Shown here: positions 11,752 through 23,800 of the stretch, piece after piece
How positions within the stretch are numbered: position 1 is the first letter of the stretch
How the letters are laid out: each line of letters begins with the position of its first letter
Assembly (NCBI GenBank): GCA_018292915.2
Contig: JACVVK020000169.1
Coordinates: 1,037,001 to 1,101,000 of the forward strand
From: Batillaria attramentaria
Taxonomy: Eukaryota > Mollusca > Gastropoda > Batillariidae
Length of the DNA: 64,000 nt
Reading direction: 5' to 3'
Made by a program: the position numbers and the translations under genes
Notes under the pieces: model-generated
Databases searched by the model: none
The model's input: the letters and a program-made list of their open reading frames with translations, nothing else
Told to the model about the DNA's origin: nothing

Positions 11752-11997
11752 TTAGCCCTTGAAGCAGATCGGCAGTCGCTTCAACCGAGAGACTCGGTCT
11801 TGCCACGCGGAGAAGTTCTGCCTTCGAATCGCTTTTATCCACAAATTTCTGAGTCTCGGCTCTGAAACTTTTGAAGGAAAGGGCTCAAACTGAACGATCT
11901 CACCATTAGGTAAGACCATCTCTGGAAATTTCTCCAGCTTATCTGATTTTCTCGAGCCATTTTGGCAGCCGATCGTAACGCAGTGGTAGTGCGGCAT
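11752..11997 (-). pseudogene. THAP-type zinc-finger relic
   Basis: An 82-codon reading begins MPHYHCVTIGCQNGSRKSD and continues with FEPFPSKVSEPRLRNLWIKA and IRRQNFSAW. The start (M-P-x-x-C-x4-C), the FP and the LW..AI.R pattern fit a THAP domain. The second zinc pair (CxxHF) is missing before the stop, so this is a decayed copy or an isolated exon. It lies between the ITPK genes on the opposite strand. Confidence 0.45.
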
Positions 11998-13002
11998 CGT
12001 GTGTGACTCGAGCAGCCCACATGCCGAGTCTATCAAGCCCAGTCTCGGTCCAAAACCGCGCACGTTCACACATGTTCACGTGCTATAACGAGAATCGGCA
12101 ACCGCAGTATTAAGAGAAGACTAGCCAGAGCATGTAGCAGAGTCTTGATGTCTATTGGTATGAAACAACGTAAACATTATGTCACAATGATTTTGCTAAC
12201 GTTTTCAGTGACCTGTCTCAGTACTGTACAAATTCATGAGAAAATGAGAAACCACTGTGATCAGACGCGATCAGGTTCATGAGCGATTGTTCTTTTGCAA
12301 TGCTGAATATTAATTTGCATTCATTTTAAAAATTTGCCCTTACTTCATTGGAAATCTCAAGCTCATTATCTCTTGTATGTTGCTCTGTTTCAAGAAAGTA
12401 AAACCAGAACATGTATGTATGCATACAGTGTGTATATCTACCCGTATAATTGTTCCCTGTAGAAGGCAACCCAACAGTATCCTCACATAAGCAGAACAAA
12501 CATGTTGAAATGAATCTACGCTTAAATCAACATATTCAGCATAAGAATGGTCTAATTCTGGTAGTGAGTTTCATCACCTTGTTCAATCTTCACTAGTTAT
12601 CTCGTGAAATCCACAACTTACAAGCATTGGCCAGTACGGAAGAAAAATGAACAAAGCATAGATTAATTACATTTACCATACATCTTCATCTCTTGGAGAT
12701 CATCCTTCCCACTCATTTTAAAATTTGTTGTATATTTCCAGACAGTTCCTTTTACCATCATGTGAAGTTGTCTTTACACTGCCACAATCGTACGTTATGT
12801 ATGACTTTATTTTCCTTGTTTTTGTTTTGTTACTAAAGCCATGGTGCAACAGTTTGCTACTGCTTAGACAGTCGCAGCTGAGACTCTCAGTGAGAGACAA
12901 CATAGTCACTCGATCATAGATACACAGGTAGCCGAGAGAGTGTTGGATGTTCTGCATCAGATCGCTGCTACCATCCAGCCAAACAGATGCCAAATGTTGC
13001 GG

Positions 13003-13408
13003 GGTGGTCAGTGTTCAAGTGGTTCAGAGACTTCGTCACCCTTGTGAGAGGTCAGGTTTGAGCCCCACTCTGGGCAAAGAATTTTATTCCTTTTCGTACG
13101 TGACACCATTCATTTCAGCCAATCGTCGGGGATTTTTTCCGGGTACTCCAGCTTCCTCCCCCTCTGCTTTGGAAATGATCAGCCAACAAAATGAATGAAA
13201 TAAATGCAACTCTAAATTCCAAAATTTAAATATCTGAGCTGACCCTTCACACCACCTGATTGTAATTTGTTTATGTCTGGTGTGTGAGAGAATGTGTGTG
13301 ATTCACATGAGCGTGCGTGTTGGGTTCAGCTCACGGCGCTTTGAGCCAGTTTAAGAAATTAGATAAAGTGCCTACACAGTGCTCAGTAGTTATCATAATT
13401 ATTAAAAC
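13003..13408 (+). mobile_element. tRNA-derived SINE, family C, older copy
   Basis: Aligns along its whole length with 54432-54826 but with many substitutions, including a decayed B-box. Lies between the ITPK genes. Confidence 0.78.
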
Positions 13409-14502
13409 CTCCCAACAGACCATACTGTGTTGAAACGACTACATGTGGCTGGAACACGTTGAGAGCAGGGTTTGTCGTAAAATGGCATGTAACATTAACA
13501 GCATCAAATGGATAACTAACTCTTCTGCCAGTGATATTTGTTCTTTGCTTTTTTGTATATGTTTGGCATTATGTAGATGCAGTTAGGCTGTTTATCAAAT
13601 GACAGTTGTTGTTTTTGTTGTTGTTCCTGACCTGAACACTCCCAGGGTCAGCCTCTTGGGTGAGGGTCGCGGGAGTACGCGTGTGACTTACTTTCAATTG
13701 CCTCACTACACGGGCAGCCATACTCCATCTTTGGAGGACTAAAATGACAGTCTGTGTGCCCGAAGTTGTCTCTCTGTTTGACATGTGTTGTCTTCTGTTT
13801 GATGCACACCCCTGTACAGATCATAACAGGCAGACAGCATGTTCTGTCATCCATCATGCTCCTTTCAGCTGGTTCATTCCTCCTTAGAAAGTTACTATGG
13901 TGCTGAGAAATACCAGGAGCAGTTTTATACATTTTGGCAGTGGAAGCACTGCACAATTTGTTTTTTGTAAAAAAAAAAAGTACCTCAGAATGCACATGTA
14001 GATGTTAAAACTGGTTTCATTGCAGCAGGATGTGTAACTGTGCTTTTAGAGTCATTTGTGACGCCCCCCCCACAATTTGAGTCTGAAGTCACTTTTTGAA
14101 GTTTTTGAGGTTTTGATATGATCTTACAGGTTTTTTAATGCTGAATCCAATGGTGAAAACCAGATTAAAATCGGATAATTATTTTTGAAGTTATGATCTG
14201 TTGAAATGACGTACCCCATGAAACAAAATGGCCACCTCGGTCGGAAAATCGGGTGTTGCACTATTCAGCTGCATGTAACTTCCGACTCATTTCGTGGCGT
14301 AGCGTCACATTTACTTGTTTCTTTCAAACACGTGTATACATTGGTAAGAAAGCTCTGCTAATAGTTGCTGAAGACTATTTTTCGTACTGTGTACCCTGAC
14401 TACTTGGCATTTATTTGAAAGTTGTGAACAAATTTCATTTCTTATACATGTTGTGCATGGTTTTACATGTTTTGCAGATTTGTTAATACCTATACACTCT
14501 TG

Positions 14503-14539
<37 letters not shown>

Positions 14540-15418
14540 TGAGAGAAAGAGACTTTAATTTGTTTCCAATTAAGTATACTTAAAAAATCTGATTCTTTAT
14601 ATAAAAAAATGAACCTCTTTTGTCAATGTCATCTTGGTCTCCACAAAGCTTGGGTGCCAGTGTAGTGATTCTCAGCAGATCTGTCAGACTTTGTCGTTAC
14701 ACACAAAATTTACTCAGTAATATACACACCCAACACTCAGTTCAGTGTGCTTTTAGTGTGCATTGCTTTCATGGTGTGGACAGCAGAGTTGATTCATCTC
14801 ATGTGTTGCATTTTCGTTTGTCCACACCAACAAATTCCTTAGTGTGGTGCTACCATGATATTCTGATGGCATGTGTCTTTGCATTAGTGGTGTTAACTAT
14901 ATGGACGCTCACCTTCTCTCTGGTTTCGTGCCAGTAGTTTGTCGTACACTTGAAGTGCAGTAATGTGATAAGAAAAAAATGCAAAAGGACAATGTTACTT
15001 TTAATAAGAACTGCATAAATTTTCCAGTGCGTTGGAGGCTTTGGGAAATATGGTGCATTAGTCATAGAAGGTTCCCGCTTTTTTTTTGGGGGGGGGGGGG
15101 GAATCCCCGGAACAGCCAACAACTGTGTTCAGTTCCTGCAAACTGAAATGAAAGTGAAGTTGATGATCTTACTCCAGTGTTTTGTTATCTCAGCTAAATC
15201 AACATTTCTGTATGTGTCTGCCGTCGCTGCATTTCAATCACTCTGTTTGTAAACCTCATCTGAATCTTGGATTCATCATACATGAACTTGATTTGCAGCG
15301 TCACCAATGATCCTGAATTAAAATGTTACAAGATGAATAAAATCAAATGTTTAAACACTGTTGAAATGGTGTTGGAAAGAGTTTTTGCACAGCTGTATAC
15401 AAGTGGTAGTACATGTAG

Positions 15419-15419
<1 letters not shown>

Positions 15420-15456
<37 letters not shown>
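15420..15456. repeat. GT microsatellite
   Basis: About 18 GT units between the ITPK genes. Confidence 0.9.
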
Positions 15457-15462
<6 letters not shown>

Positions 15463-15718
15463 AATTTTTTTAAAAAATCCCATCAACACCAAGTGTGTAC
15501 TGTCCCGCACTAAATTTTGTTTTACTTTCTTTGTTTCCATTCGGCCAACCTATCTCACTCTTTTTAAACAAGTGCAGACTGGTCATACCTGCAAGTAGCT
15601 TCCTTTTGCTCTGGAATTGTGAAAGTGATTTGCCCCTTGAAAAACTGGTGTCACTAACCTCATTGATTTCTTTTTTACTTAGTACTTAGGAATCAGACAA
15701 GTCATAATTTCCTATTAG

Positions 15719-15719
15719 G

Positions 15720-15761
<42 letters not shown>

Positions 15762-15778
15762 CTCTCTCTCTCTCTCCC
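15719..15778. repeat. CA/CT microsatellite
   Basis: About 19 CA units then CT units. Confidence 0.9.
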
Positions 15779-16070
15779 TCAACTTTCCAGTGTTAATGCT
15801 CTTGAGCCTCCGTGTTGAGGTATTGCGGGAACATAGCGTCCACTAGATCAACATCGTTTACAGATCATGTCAAGAGGCCAAACCGTGACTGGGTTTACGG
15901 TCACATTGGGCCAAGCGTCTTCTCTGTAAAACGCGCCCACACTGTGCAAACAATCAGCTTGTCTCTAACATTGTTGTCCTATTTTAGGGATCGACCCTCA
16001 AGGCTGCTCAGTCAATCTCAAGAACTTGGTCATGACGCCTTATGCTGTGTACCACGCACACGCTGCCTTT

Positions 16071-16305
16071 TAACTCTTAACAGCCCAAGGCCACCCCCCT
16101 ACACACTACATTATAAAACTTGTTAAAAGAACAAGCCGCCACTGCACACCAGCAGGAGCCACTTCAAGCCACTATATAACGCAAGGTGTGGGTCTTCTCC
16201 TCTAGGTTCGAAACCGCTGCATATTGCGTAATAGTTGATGTGGCTCCTATTGATCTATAAGATTTCAAGTAAAATTGCGATTTTTCCATGGGCATTGAAG
16301 AGTTA
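16071..16305. mobile_element. MITE-like repeat with TAACTCTTAA ends, copy 1
   Basis: Termini TAACTCTTAAxAGCCCA and TGGGCATTGAAGAGTTA. An inner palindrome (gccacttcaagccacta...) is shared with copies at 29100 and 54926. Confidence 0.6.
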
Positions 16306-16559
16306 AGTACTGACTATTCACTTTTCTGTGTGTGTATGAGGGAACACACACACACACACACGCCGGCGCACTGGCATGCACGCACCGGCGCACGCACGCA
16401 CACACACACACCGTTGTAGTACACGGGATGTACTTCCCAGGGTGAAGTGCCCCGGGTCAATGCAGCTTGATGCTAGAAGTGCCCCGGGTCAATGCAGTTT
16501 GAGGCTGGGGGTGCCCGCGGATCAAACTAACCGGGGCGTACACTGATTTGGCTTATCTG

Positions 16560-16653
16560 TCACACACACCGTGGCGCGCGCACACACACACACACACTGT
16601 ACTGTCACACACACACACACTGTACTGTCACACACACACACACACTGTACTGT

Positions 16654-16684
<31 letters not shown>

Positions 16685-16790
16685 TACTGTCACACACACA
16701 CACACACACACACTGTGACACGCCCACACACACACTCAGTGACACACACACACACGCACGCACGCAGACACACACACACACACACAGAGA
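16560..16790. repeat. CA runs separated by CTGTACTGT
   Basis: Repeated cacacactgtactgtcacac units with expanding CA runs. Confidence 0.9.
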
Positions 16791-18111
16791 AGGAAATTAA
16801 GTGCTGAGTGGTGGTCGAGTGAAAGTGGAGAACCGAGTGTGAGTGTTCATATATTGACGATACATATAATCTATATCCATACGCTTTCTACATAACGCCC
16901 CCCGAGGACACCCTCATAACGGTGGAAGGAAACAGGTGTCGTGGTTTATCTACACAGATAATATCAGACCTCAAACTGCCGTACTCTAGTGAACTACAGG
17001 TGGCCAGCTCGTCAACTTATTCAATGGGCTCACTTGCTCCGTCACAGGCCGCGACGTCAGTAGGGTATGGCAAATTGCATCTTCCCGGTTGAGTGAATTC
17101 CCCACACCCTCAAAGGGTATGGAAGACATGCCGTGGGACGGAATAGAAATACCCGGCGACTGTCAGAATGAAAAGAATTGCTGGATAGTTTGGCTGTCGC
17201 CGTCAGAAAACAGGACATCCTCGTAGGCAAGATGAACTTAAATAAAAAGTTGTGCGCAGTACACTTTTTTCTTCTTCTTGTTTTTTTTTTTTAATTTTAT
17301 TTCATTTAATTTTTTTTTTGGTAAAAAACAACAACTATACATTCACATCAACAGAATTGTGTACTATAGTAGTCAGGTCTAATAATGTGCACGCAGAGAA
17401 ACATTTCTATACGGCGTCTGGGCAACACACACAGACACACACACACTGACACACACACAGACAAATACACGCGGCGTATGTCAGTCCTTTTCCATCACTT
17501 TTACGGTTTTACAGAAGACTGAGAAGGGATGTTTGTGTGTGTGTGTGGGGGGGGGGGGGTATACAAACGTAACAAACCAAACAACAAAAGGAAACCCCAG
17601 CCGACAAACGAACTCGGTCACGGCCTGAGTACATGTAGTCACAGTAGTCACTACAGCCCCATGCTTGTTCGAATGGTACATCGCTGATAAAACTGTAGTG
17701 TTGACTGTGACCACCACACTACGACAGGTGGGATCATATTTCCATTGACTGTCGCTTCCCTTGTACAGGACGGTAAATGAACGGCTTTCAGCGACCGAGA
17801 CGTACTGTCGGGTAACCACACTGTACGAAACACCGCCGGCACGTGCTCATCGAGAACATGACCAGTTACGACCGGCGTGGGGTACGCGGAGTACCTTCCG
17901 TTGTCCTAAGTGACGTGGATTTCAAAGTCTCGACAACTGAAGAAGTAACGTACAGCAGTAGCAAGTACAAAAACCTGACATATATATAACACTCCGGTTG
18001 TTATGTACGCCTATGACAAAAATGAATAATAATGTTCCTTACAAAGAGGATACCCTCTGCAGCTTCACCCAATTTTGTGTATTTGTTTTTGTTTTGTTCA
18101 AAGGACCACAG

Positions 18112-18137
18112 TTAGGTTATGGTTAGGGTTAGGGTTG
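18112..18137. repeat. Short telomere-like repeat
   Basis: ggttatggttagggttagggtt, two to three units of the metazoan telomere motif, about 100 bp before the minisatellite. Confidence 0.6.
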
Positions 18138-18239
18138 CTGCAGGTACAAAGACCTACGGCAACAGAGACACAACAATCCAGCAACTTGACACGAACTGCC
18201 TCCGCGCACGTATAAACAGAACGTTATACTCATCATCGA

Positions 18240-18980
18240 CGTTGCCTGTCAGTCGTGCACTCTGGCTGTGTTACCTGTCGTACACTCTGGCTATGTGTGG
18301 TACCGGCATAGTGACTTTCCGTCACCAACAGTGCGACGTTGCCTGTCGTACACTCTGGCCATGTGTGGTACATAGTGACTTTCCATCATCAACAGTGCGA
18401 CGTTGCCTGTCGTACACTCTGGCCATGTGTGGTACATAGTGACTTTCCGTCGCCAACAGTGTGACGTTGCCTGTCGTACACTCTGGCCATGTGTGGTACC
18501 GGCATAGTGACTTCCCGTCATCAACAGTGCGACGTTGCCTGTTGTACACTCTGGCCATGTATGGTACATAGTGACTTTCCGTCGCCAACAGTGCAACGTT
18601 GCCTGTCGTACACTGTGGCCATGTGTGGTACATAGTGACTTTCCGTCGCCAACAGTGTGACGTTGCCTGTCGTACACTCTGGCCATGTGTGGTACATAGT
18701 GACTTTCCGTCATCAACAGTGCGACGTTGCCTGTCGTACACTCGGGCCATGTGTGGTACATAGTGACTTTCCGTCGTCAACAGTGCGACGTTGCCTGTCG
18801 TACACTCTGGCCATGTGTGGTACCGGCATAGTGACTTTCCGTCATCAACAGTGCGACGTTGCCTGTTGTACACTCTGGCCATGTATGGTACATAGTGACT
18901 TTCCGTCACCAACAGTGCGACGTTGCCTGTCGTACACTCTGGCCATGTGTGGTACATAGTGACTTTCCGTCGTCAGCCGT
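18240..18980. repeat. 64/68-bp minisatellite with higher-order structure
   Basis: About 11-12 units of cgttgcctgtcgtacactct plus ggccatgtgtggtacatagt and a variable end. Most units are 64 bp; three carry a 4-bp insertion (taccggcatagtg) and are 68 bp. The units starting at 18465 and 18533 recur at 18789 and 18857, a 324-bp higher-order period. Long ORFs on both strands here are by-products of the repeat. Confidence 0.9.
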
Positions 18981-20517
18981 GCCAGCGTTTACCTCAGTGC
19001 AGCCCCGCGGCCTGCCCGTAAGCAACAATGGACAGGTCATAGCACACATAAAGACAGCATGGAAGCGTTACTCAACTGTGGAGGTGGCAAACTTCACAGC
19101 CGGCGACCGGTAGACCAGTCGGGTTAGGTACGGCTACAGCACAAGTCCCAACATTCTTCGTCCCTCTACTGACATTACCGTCACGCTATGACTTGGCCGA
19201 GGTAAGCTTTCGCTTCACTCCTTCGGTCGTTAAGTGAACAATTTCTTTAGTACACGTACAGGGTTACAGCCGAGACTAATTAACTTTCCGAAGTCTGATA
19301 CATTCAAACTTTTGAGGGCGGGTAGCGGTGAGATTAGTTGACTGATACAGAATTAACGTATTCAGTCGTACTTCGTGCGAGTATCACACGTTTTTGACTC
19401 TTTCAGTTTCCAATTTTGGCCCTGTATACGCAAATCAGACAAGACTAACGGCTCCTTAAAGACTTTTACTGCAGCAGGCACAAGTATAATCACTGAAAGG
19501 GAAACACTCGTTCTAAGCCAAAATTTAAATCAATGAATTACTCATGATCATGATCAGTTCTTCTAGTGAGGCCACCGGTACACTGACACGGCAACCCCAG
19601 ACTTACTTGGTAAGAATTGAGTTAAAAGACAAGATAACTTTCGAGAGTGAGAGTTCTCCATGTCTGACTGAAATACATTCAAACTTGGAAGCCGCGGACG
19701 GCCCGGGGTAGCGGTGTGCAACAGAGGTTGTGTCACTATTAAAGACCACATTGGCTTACACGCCCGACTGCGTTTTGCCTCGACGTTTCTATTGTAAAGG
19801 TATTCAGGCGACTTGTCGGGGGGCCTCACTGTGCAACACAAACAAGGCAACGTCATCGTCCAGGGTTCATGTTTCAATCCATGCTGTAGGTTAAATTTCC
19901 GTATGACAAACAGTACTGACATGACTGAGCGCGCGCACGAACGCAAATAGTGCAGTGAGCACTTGACGTCAGATAACATGTCTGAAAACAAAGATAATTC
20001 AAAGTGCAAGGCACAAAAAAACCGCTACCACAACCGTAATCATTTGCAAACAGGTGGCCCATAAAACGTTTAGTACAGGAAGTGTCCCAGTCTAGCTTCC
20101 AGTTGAAGCGCAATACAGAACTGTTGTTCCTTTTTAAACATGTGTTTCAAAGTACTCTGAGGTGGCTGAAAACGGACACCTATTTAAAAAGCAAAACAAC
20201 AGCAAGGCCGTCGTGTAACGGCAACTCTCCAGCGCGACAGTCTCCGTCAGTGTGCAGCCACCAACGGCCAGGCAGGCAGGGACAGGAAAAACTTGATTTC
20301 AGTTCAAGAGTCCCTCTTGCTTCGCTGAACAATAAAACCTGCAAAAATGCTGGGGTGGTAACCGCCACCTTTAATCTTTCAGCCCTCCATTCATCACACG
20401 GTCGTCAGAAGTGGAAGGGATGACCGCTGCTGACATGCCTTAACCTGGCTTCTTTCCTGTGACAAGTGAAACCCCGCAAGCGTTTTGAACTGCTGACCAA
20501 CCGTCGACCTCTCATTG

Positions 20518-20829
20518 ATGGCCTCGCTAACGGACTATCCCGGCGACCAGGACGCTGGCAGCAAAGGGCAGAACAGAAAGGACGATGAAAATTCGAACGT
20601 GTTAGAAAGTGACCCAGTTTCACAATGTGACCTAACACGTGCCACTTCTGAGGATGGTAACTCCACTCCTTTGGATACAGCGCCTGCTGCCCTGGGTGGT
20701 TCCCAAACGGAAAGTGATGCTGCTGGCAAAAGAGATGTCCAACAGGATGATGACTCTACTGACGAGGGCAGCGACTGGGAGGCACCAGTTGACGTGGAGC
20801 TGACAGACAAGTCCCCGCCTCCAGAACAG
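20518..20829 (+). CDS. ITPK: ITPK copy 2 exon 1: acidic N-terminus
   Basis: 104 codons from [17 protein letters not shown] to DKSPPPEQ, donor CAG|GTTGGC, phase 0. It is rich in D, E, S and T, with no recognised domain and predicted to be disordered. N-termini are the variable part of this family. Confidence 0.8.
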
Positions 20830-23800
20830 GTTGGCATTGCTTGTTCTGTTTACAGGATCATACTAAACATCAGTGTTCAACCCCCCCCCCCCCCCCCCCC
20901 GAAAAAGCAACACAACCCCCTCCCCCCCCCCCCAACAAAAAAAACAACAACAACAACAAAACCTCTCTAAAAGATCAGTCATGTGCAAAAGTATAATGAG
21001 AAATGATGTTTTATGGCGATCCTTGGATCGGAATGAGGGGGGGGGGAGGGGGGGGTCATAGAAGCTTTGTTTGTGAAGTTTTTATTTGTTTGTACATTGA
21101 GACTGTTCTTTGAACTTTATGACCCCTGGTACTCTGAAAAGGGCTTTCTTTTGAACTGGCTTTCACTTCACTACAGGCAGCTATCAAAACATCCACAAAT
21201 CAAACAAGCAAGACTTTGGCTGCATAATTACATCAGCCTTGACCTAGATACAGGCCTCTGGAGTTATGACTTGACACATCTGATAGGTTTTGGCGCACAG
21301 ATAACACACAGGCAAATATTTGTCTTCAACATTGTTCTGTGCTGAATGTGCACATTGAGACTTTAATCTCTCGTTCCAATCCACAGACCCGACGGCGTAG
21401 AGGTAGCTGGAAATCAGTGAGAGCACTGACAAAATGGGTGTCTCTGTCACGCATCAAGTACCCCTGGACGCAGATGGCTGGTCACCAAGGTATGGATGTA
21501 ACTTCACACCTCACTTACCGGTACACTGCAACAACCGAACGTAATGAGCAAGAGCCTGCAGACTCTATGTATTTCCAGGGTAACTTACTTGCATGATTCC
21601 AGAGCAAAGGCAAGTAACCAGTATTTACATGCTAACATGGGAGAAGAGGGTCTTCTTTTCTGGTTTGTGTCTCTACCCACCAAAAAGGTGACTTCCAAGA
21701 TGGGGCACACAAATGTTAGTAGAGTTTGGAATTTAACTCATGGCCCTCTGTTACACTGTACACCTTGTGATTCCAGGCAGGGAAAGTTAAGTCTGAGACA
21801 TCTGAACCATAAAATCCAATGACATGAAAGGGCACCCCTGAGACGATCAGGCTGGGGAATTGCTGAGGGGAAAAAAAAAAGACTGAAACCTAGACAAGGG
21901 TGGAGAGGCAACGTCCTGCTGGGGGACCACAGGGGCAATGCCCCACTTAAGAAAACAAATGTTAGCATTTAGTAGCCTCTCCTGGCACCCAAAAGTAAAA
22001 TACTGCCCTGGTACTGACATACAAGTCTTCAAAAATGAAGTTAGACCGTCCCATATAGCATTGCATGTATCACGCTGTGTGTGCAACCTTCTCCCCTTCT
22101 TCCTTTTCTTTGTCTGAAACTTTGATTTTTTGGCTGAAAGAATGGGAAATCTGGCTGAAAGAATGGGAAATCTGGCTGAAAGAATGGGAAATCTGGCTGA
22201 AAGAATGGGAAATCTGGCTGAAAATTGCCAAATGACTGAAACATTCCCCAGCATGGACTATAATCAAATGTTCACCTGCACTTCATTTTACTGTCACTGC
22301 TCTGTGCTGTTGCAGGAAGTTTTCTGGCCGGCAGCACTGGGACAATCCTGAAGCTGTTGGTGACCAAGGAGAACGACAACCTACCACTGCTGATGGCTGA
22401 ACCACAACTAGGCCACCATGTGCCCAAGTACCACGGGGCAGTTGAGAAGGACGGCACCAGTATCCTTGTGTGGTGATTTTGTAATGACCGTTCTCCCTGC
22501 TGCATGAACAGGGCAAGAAGTTGGCTCTTTTCTTGAAATAGCCACTTGAGTTCATCATGCATTGACTGACTGAGTGTGTAATCAACACTAGCAGGGTCAC
22601 TAGACAGTGATGATTGTGAAGAGTTGTCATAGCTTTTCAGACGTTCAGGTCTATGTGCACATTAAACCATGTACTGATGTAGCTCATACATGTACTATCA
22701 CTTTCAAACAGGCATCCGCACCATGCCTTTGACATCACGAAACAAAAAGTGTCACTATTGCAGGTTTTCTGATCCTTGACTGTGCCCCAGGCTATGTACA
22801 GCTGCAGGACTTGCTGTGCAAGTTTACCTCCCCCTGTGTCATGGACATCAAGATGGGGGTGAGAACCTACCTCGAGGAGGAACTGGAAAAGGCACGCAAA
22901 AAACCAACACTTAGAAAGGTTGGTGCACAATGCTTTTTCCTTTCTTTTCTTTCACATTAAACAGCTTTTCCTACCAGTGATTGCAGTAGTTCTGGTAAAT
23001 GTAAGCACACACCAACATTGGTACAGCGCCAATATTTTACTTACCTGTTGAAAACTCAAACACTGTTGACAGTTGAATATAGAGGTCACATAGTCCTGTA
23101 TAATAGGAACACAGAGGAATCGTGGAATGCAGCCCTGTTAAGCAGTCCCAAACCACATGGACCTCCATAGCATCATCCTCACCATCGTGCACAATTTAAA
23201 TTAAAAAAAAACACACACAAAAAAAACGTCTCAGCTTCCGAGCCCTCCGTGGGTTCCACCCATGACCTGGGAGGATCACCAGTGGAGCTTACAAACAGCT
23301 GAGGCAGCAAAAAACCAACAACAAAAATCCCAAACAAGGTTTACCCTGCTAAGGGGCAAATAATGTCAGCCTGTAGTCCTACAGACACCAATCTGCTTCT
23401 GTCTCTTCTTAAGGACTTGTATCAGAAGATGATCAGCGTGGATGCCACTGCACCCACAGAGGAGGAACAGCAGCAGGAGGCGGTGACCAAACCTCGTTAC
23501 ATGAGGTTTCGAGATGACATGAGTTCCACATCCAGTCTGGGATTCCGCATTGAAGGGATCAAGGTGAAGTGAGCAGATTAACTTTAACTCTTCTACTTTT
23601 CCTGCCGTTGGTAATTTGACGAATCAGAAGTTACAGAATTGTTGCTGGGGAAACTAACATGTGAAGGAGAGAATGCAATTTGGTCTGTGCTTTTAAACAC
23701 CCAGTTACCATGGTTATGTCTCGTCTTCCCATGGTTCGGGAAGGAAAAAAAAACAAATATTTAAGCTTAAAATGCTCCATGATCCAAAATAAGGGAAAGC

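Larger units (their letters stand above)
10903..20517. other. Intergenic region between the ITPK copies
   Basis: Contains the copy 1 3' flank, the THAP relic, a family C SINE, a MITE, several microsatellites, the 64/68-bp minisatellite and, next to 20518, the 5' UTR and presumed promoter of copy 2. I found no other gene. Confidence 0.55.

Noticed and set aside
18291..18959. Long ORFs (up to 211 residues) with repeated TTGNVALL / YVPHMARVYDRQ motifs
   Set aside because: The 64/68-bp repeat cycles through all frames and happens to lack stops on both strands. No start context or splice signals.
18240..18980. CRISPR-like array
   Set aside because: Units are contiguous with no unique spacers, and the genome is animal.
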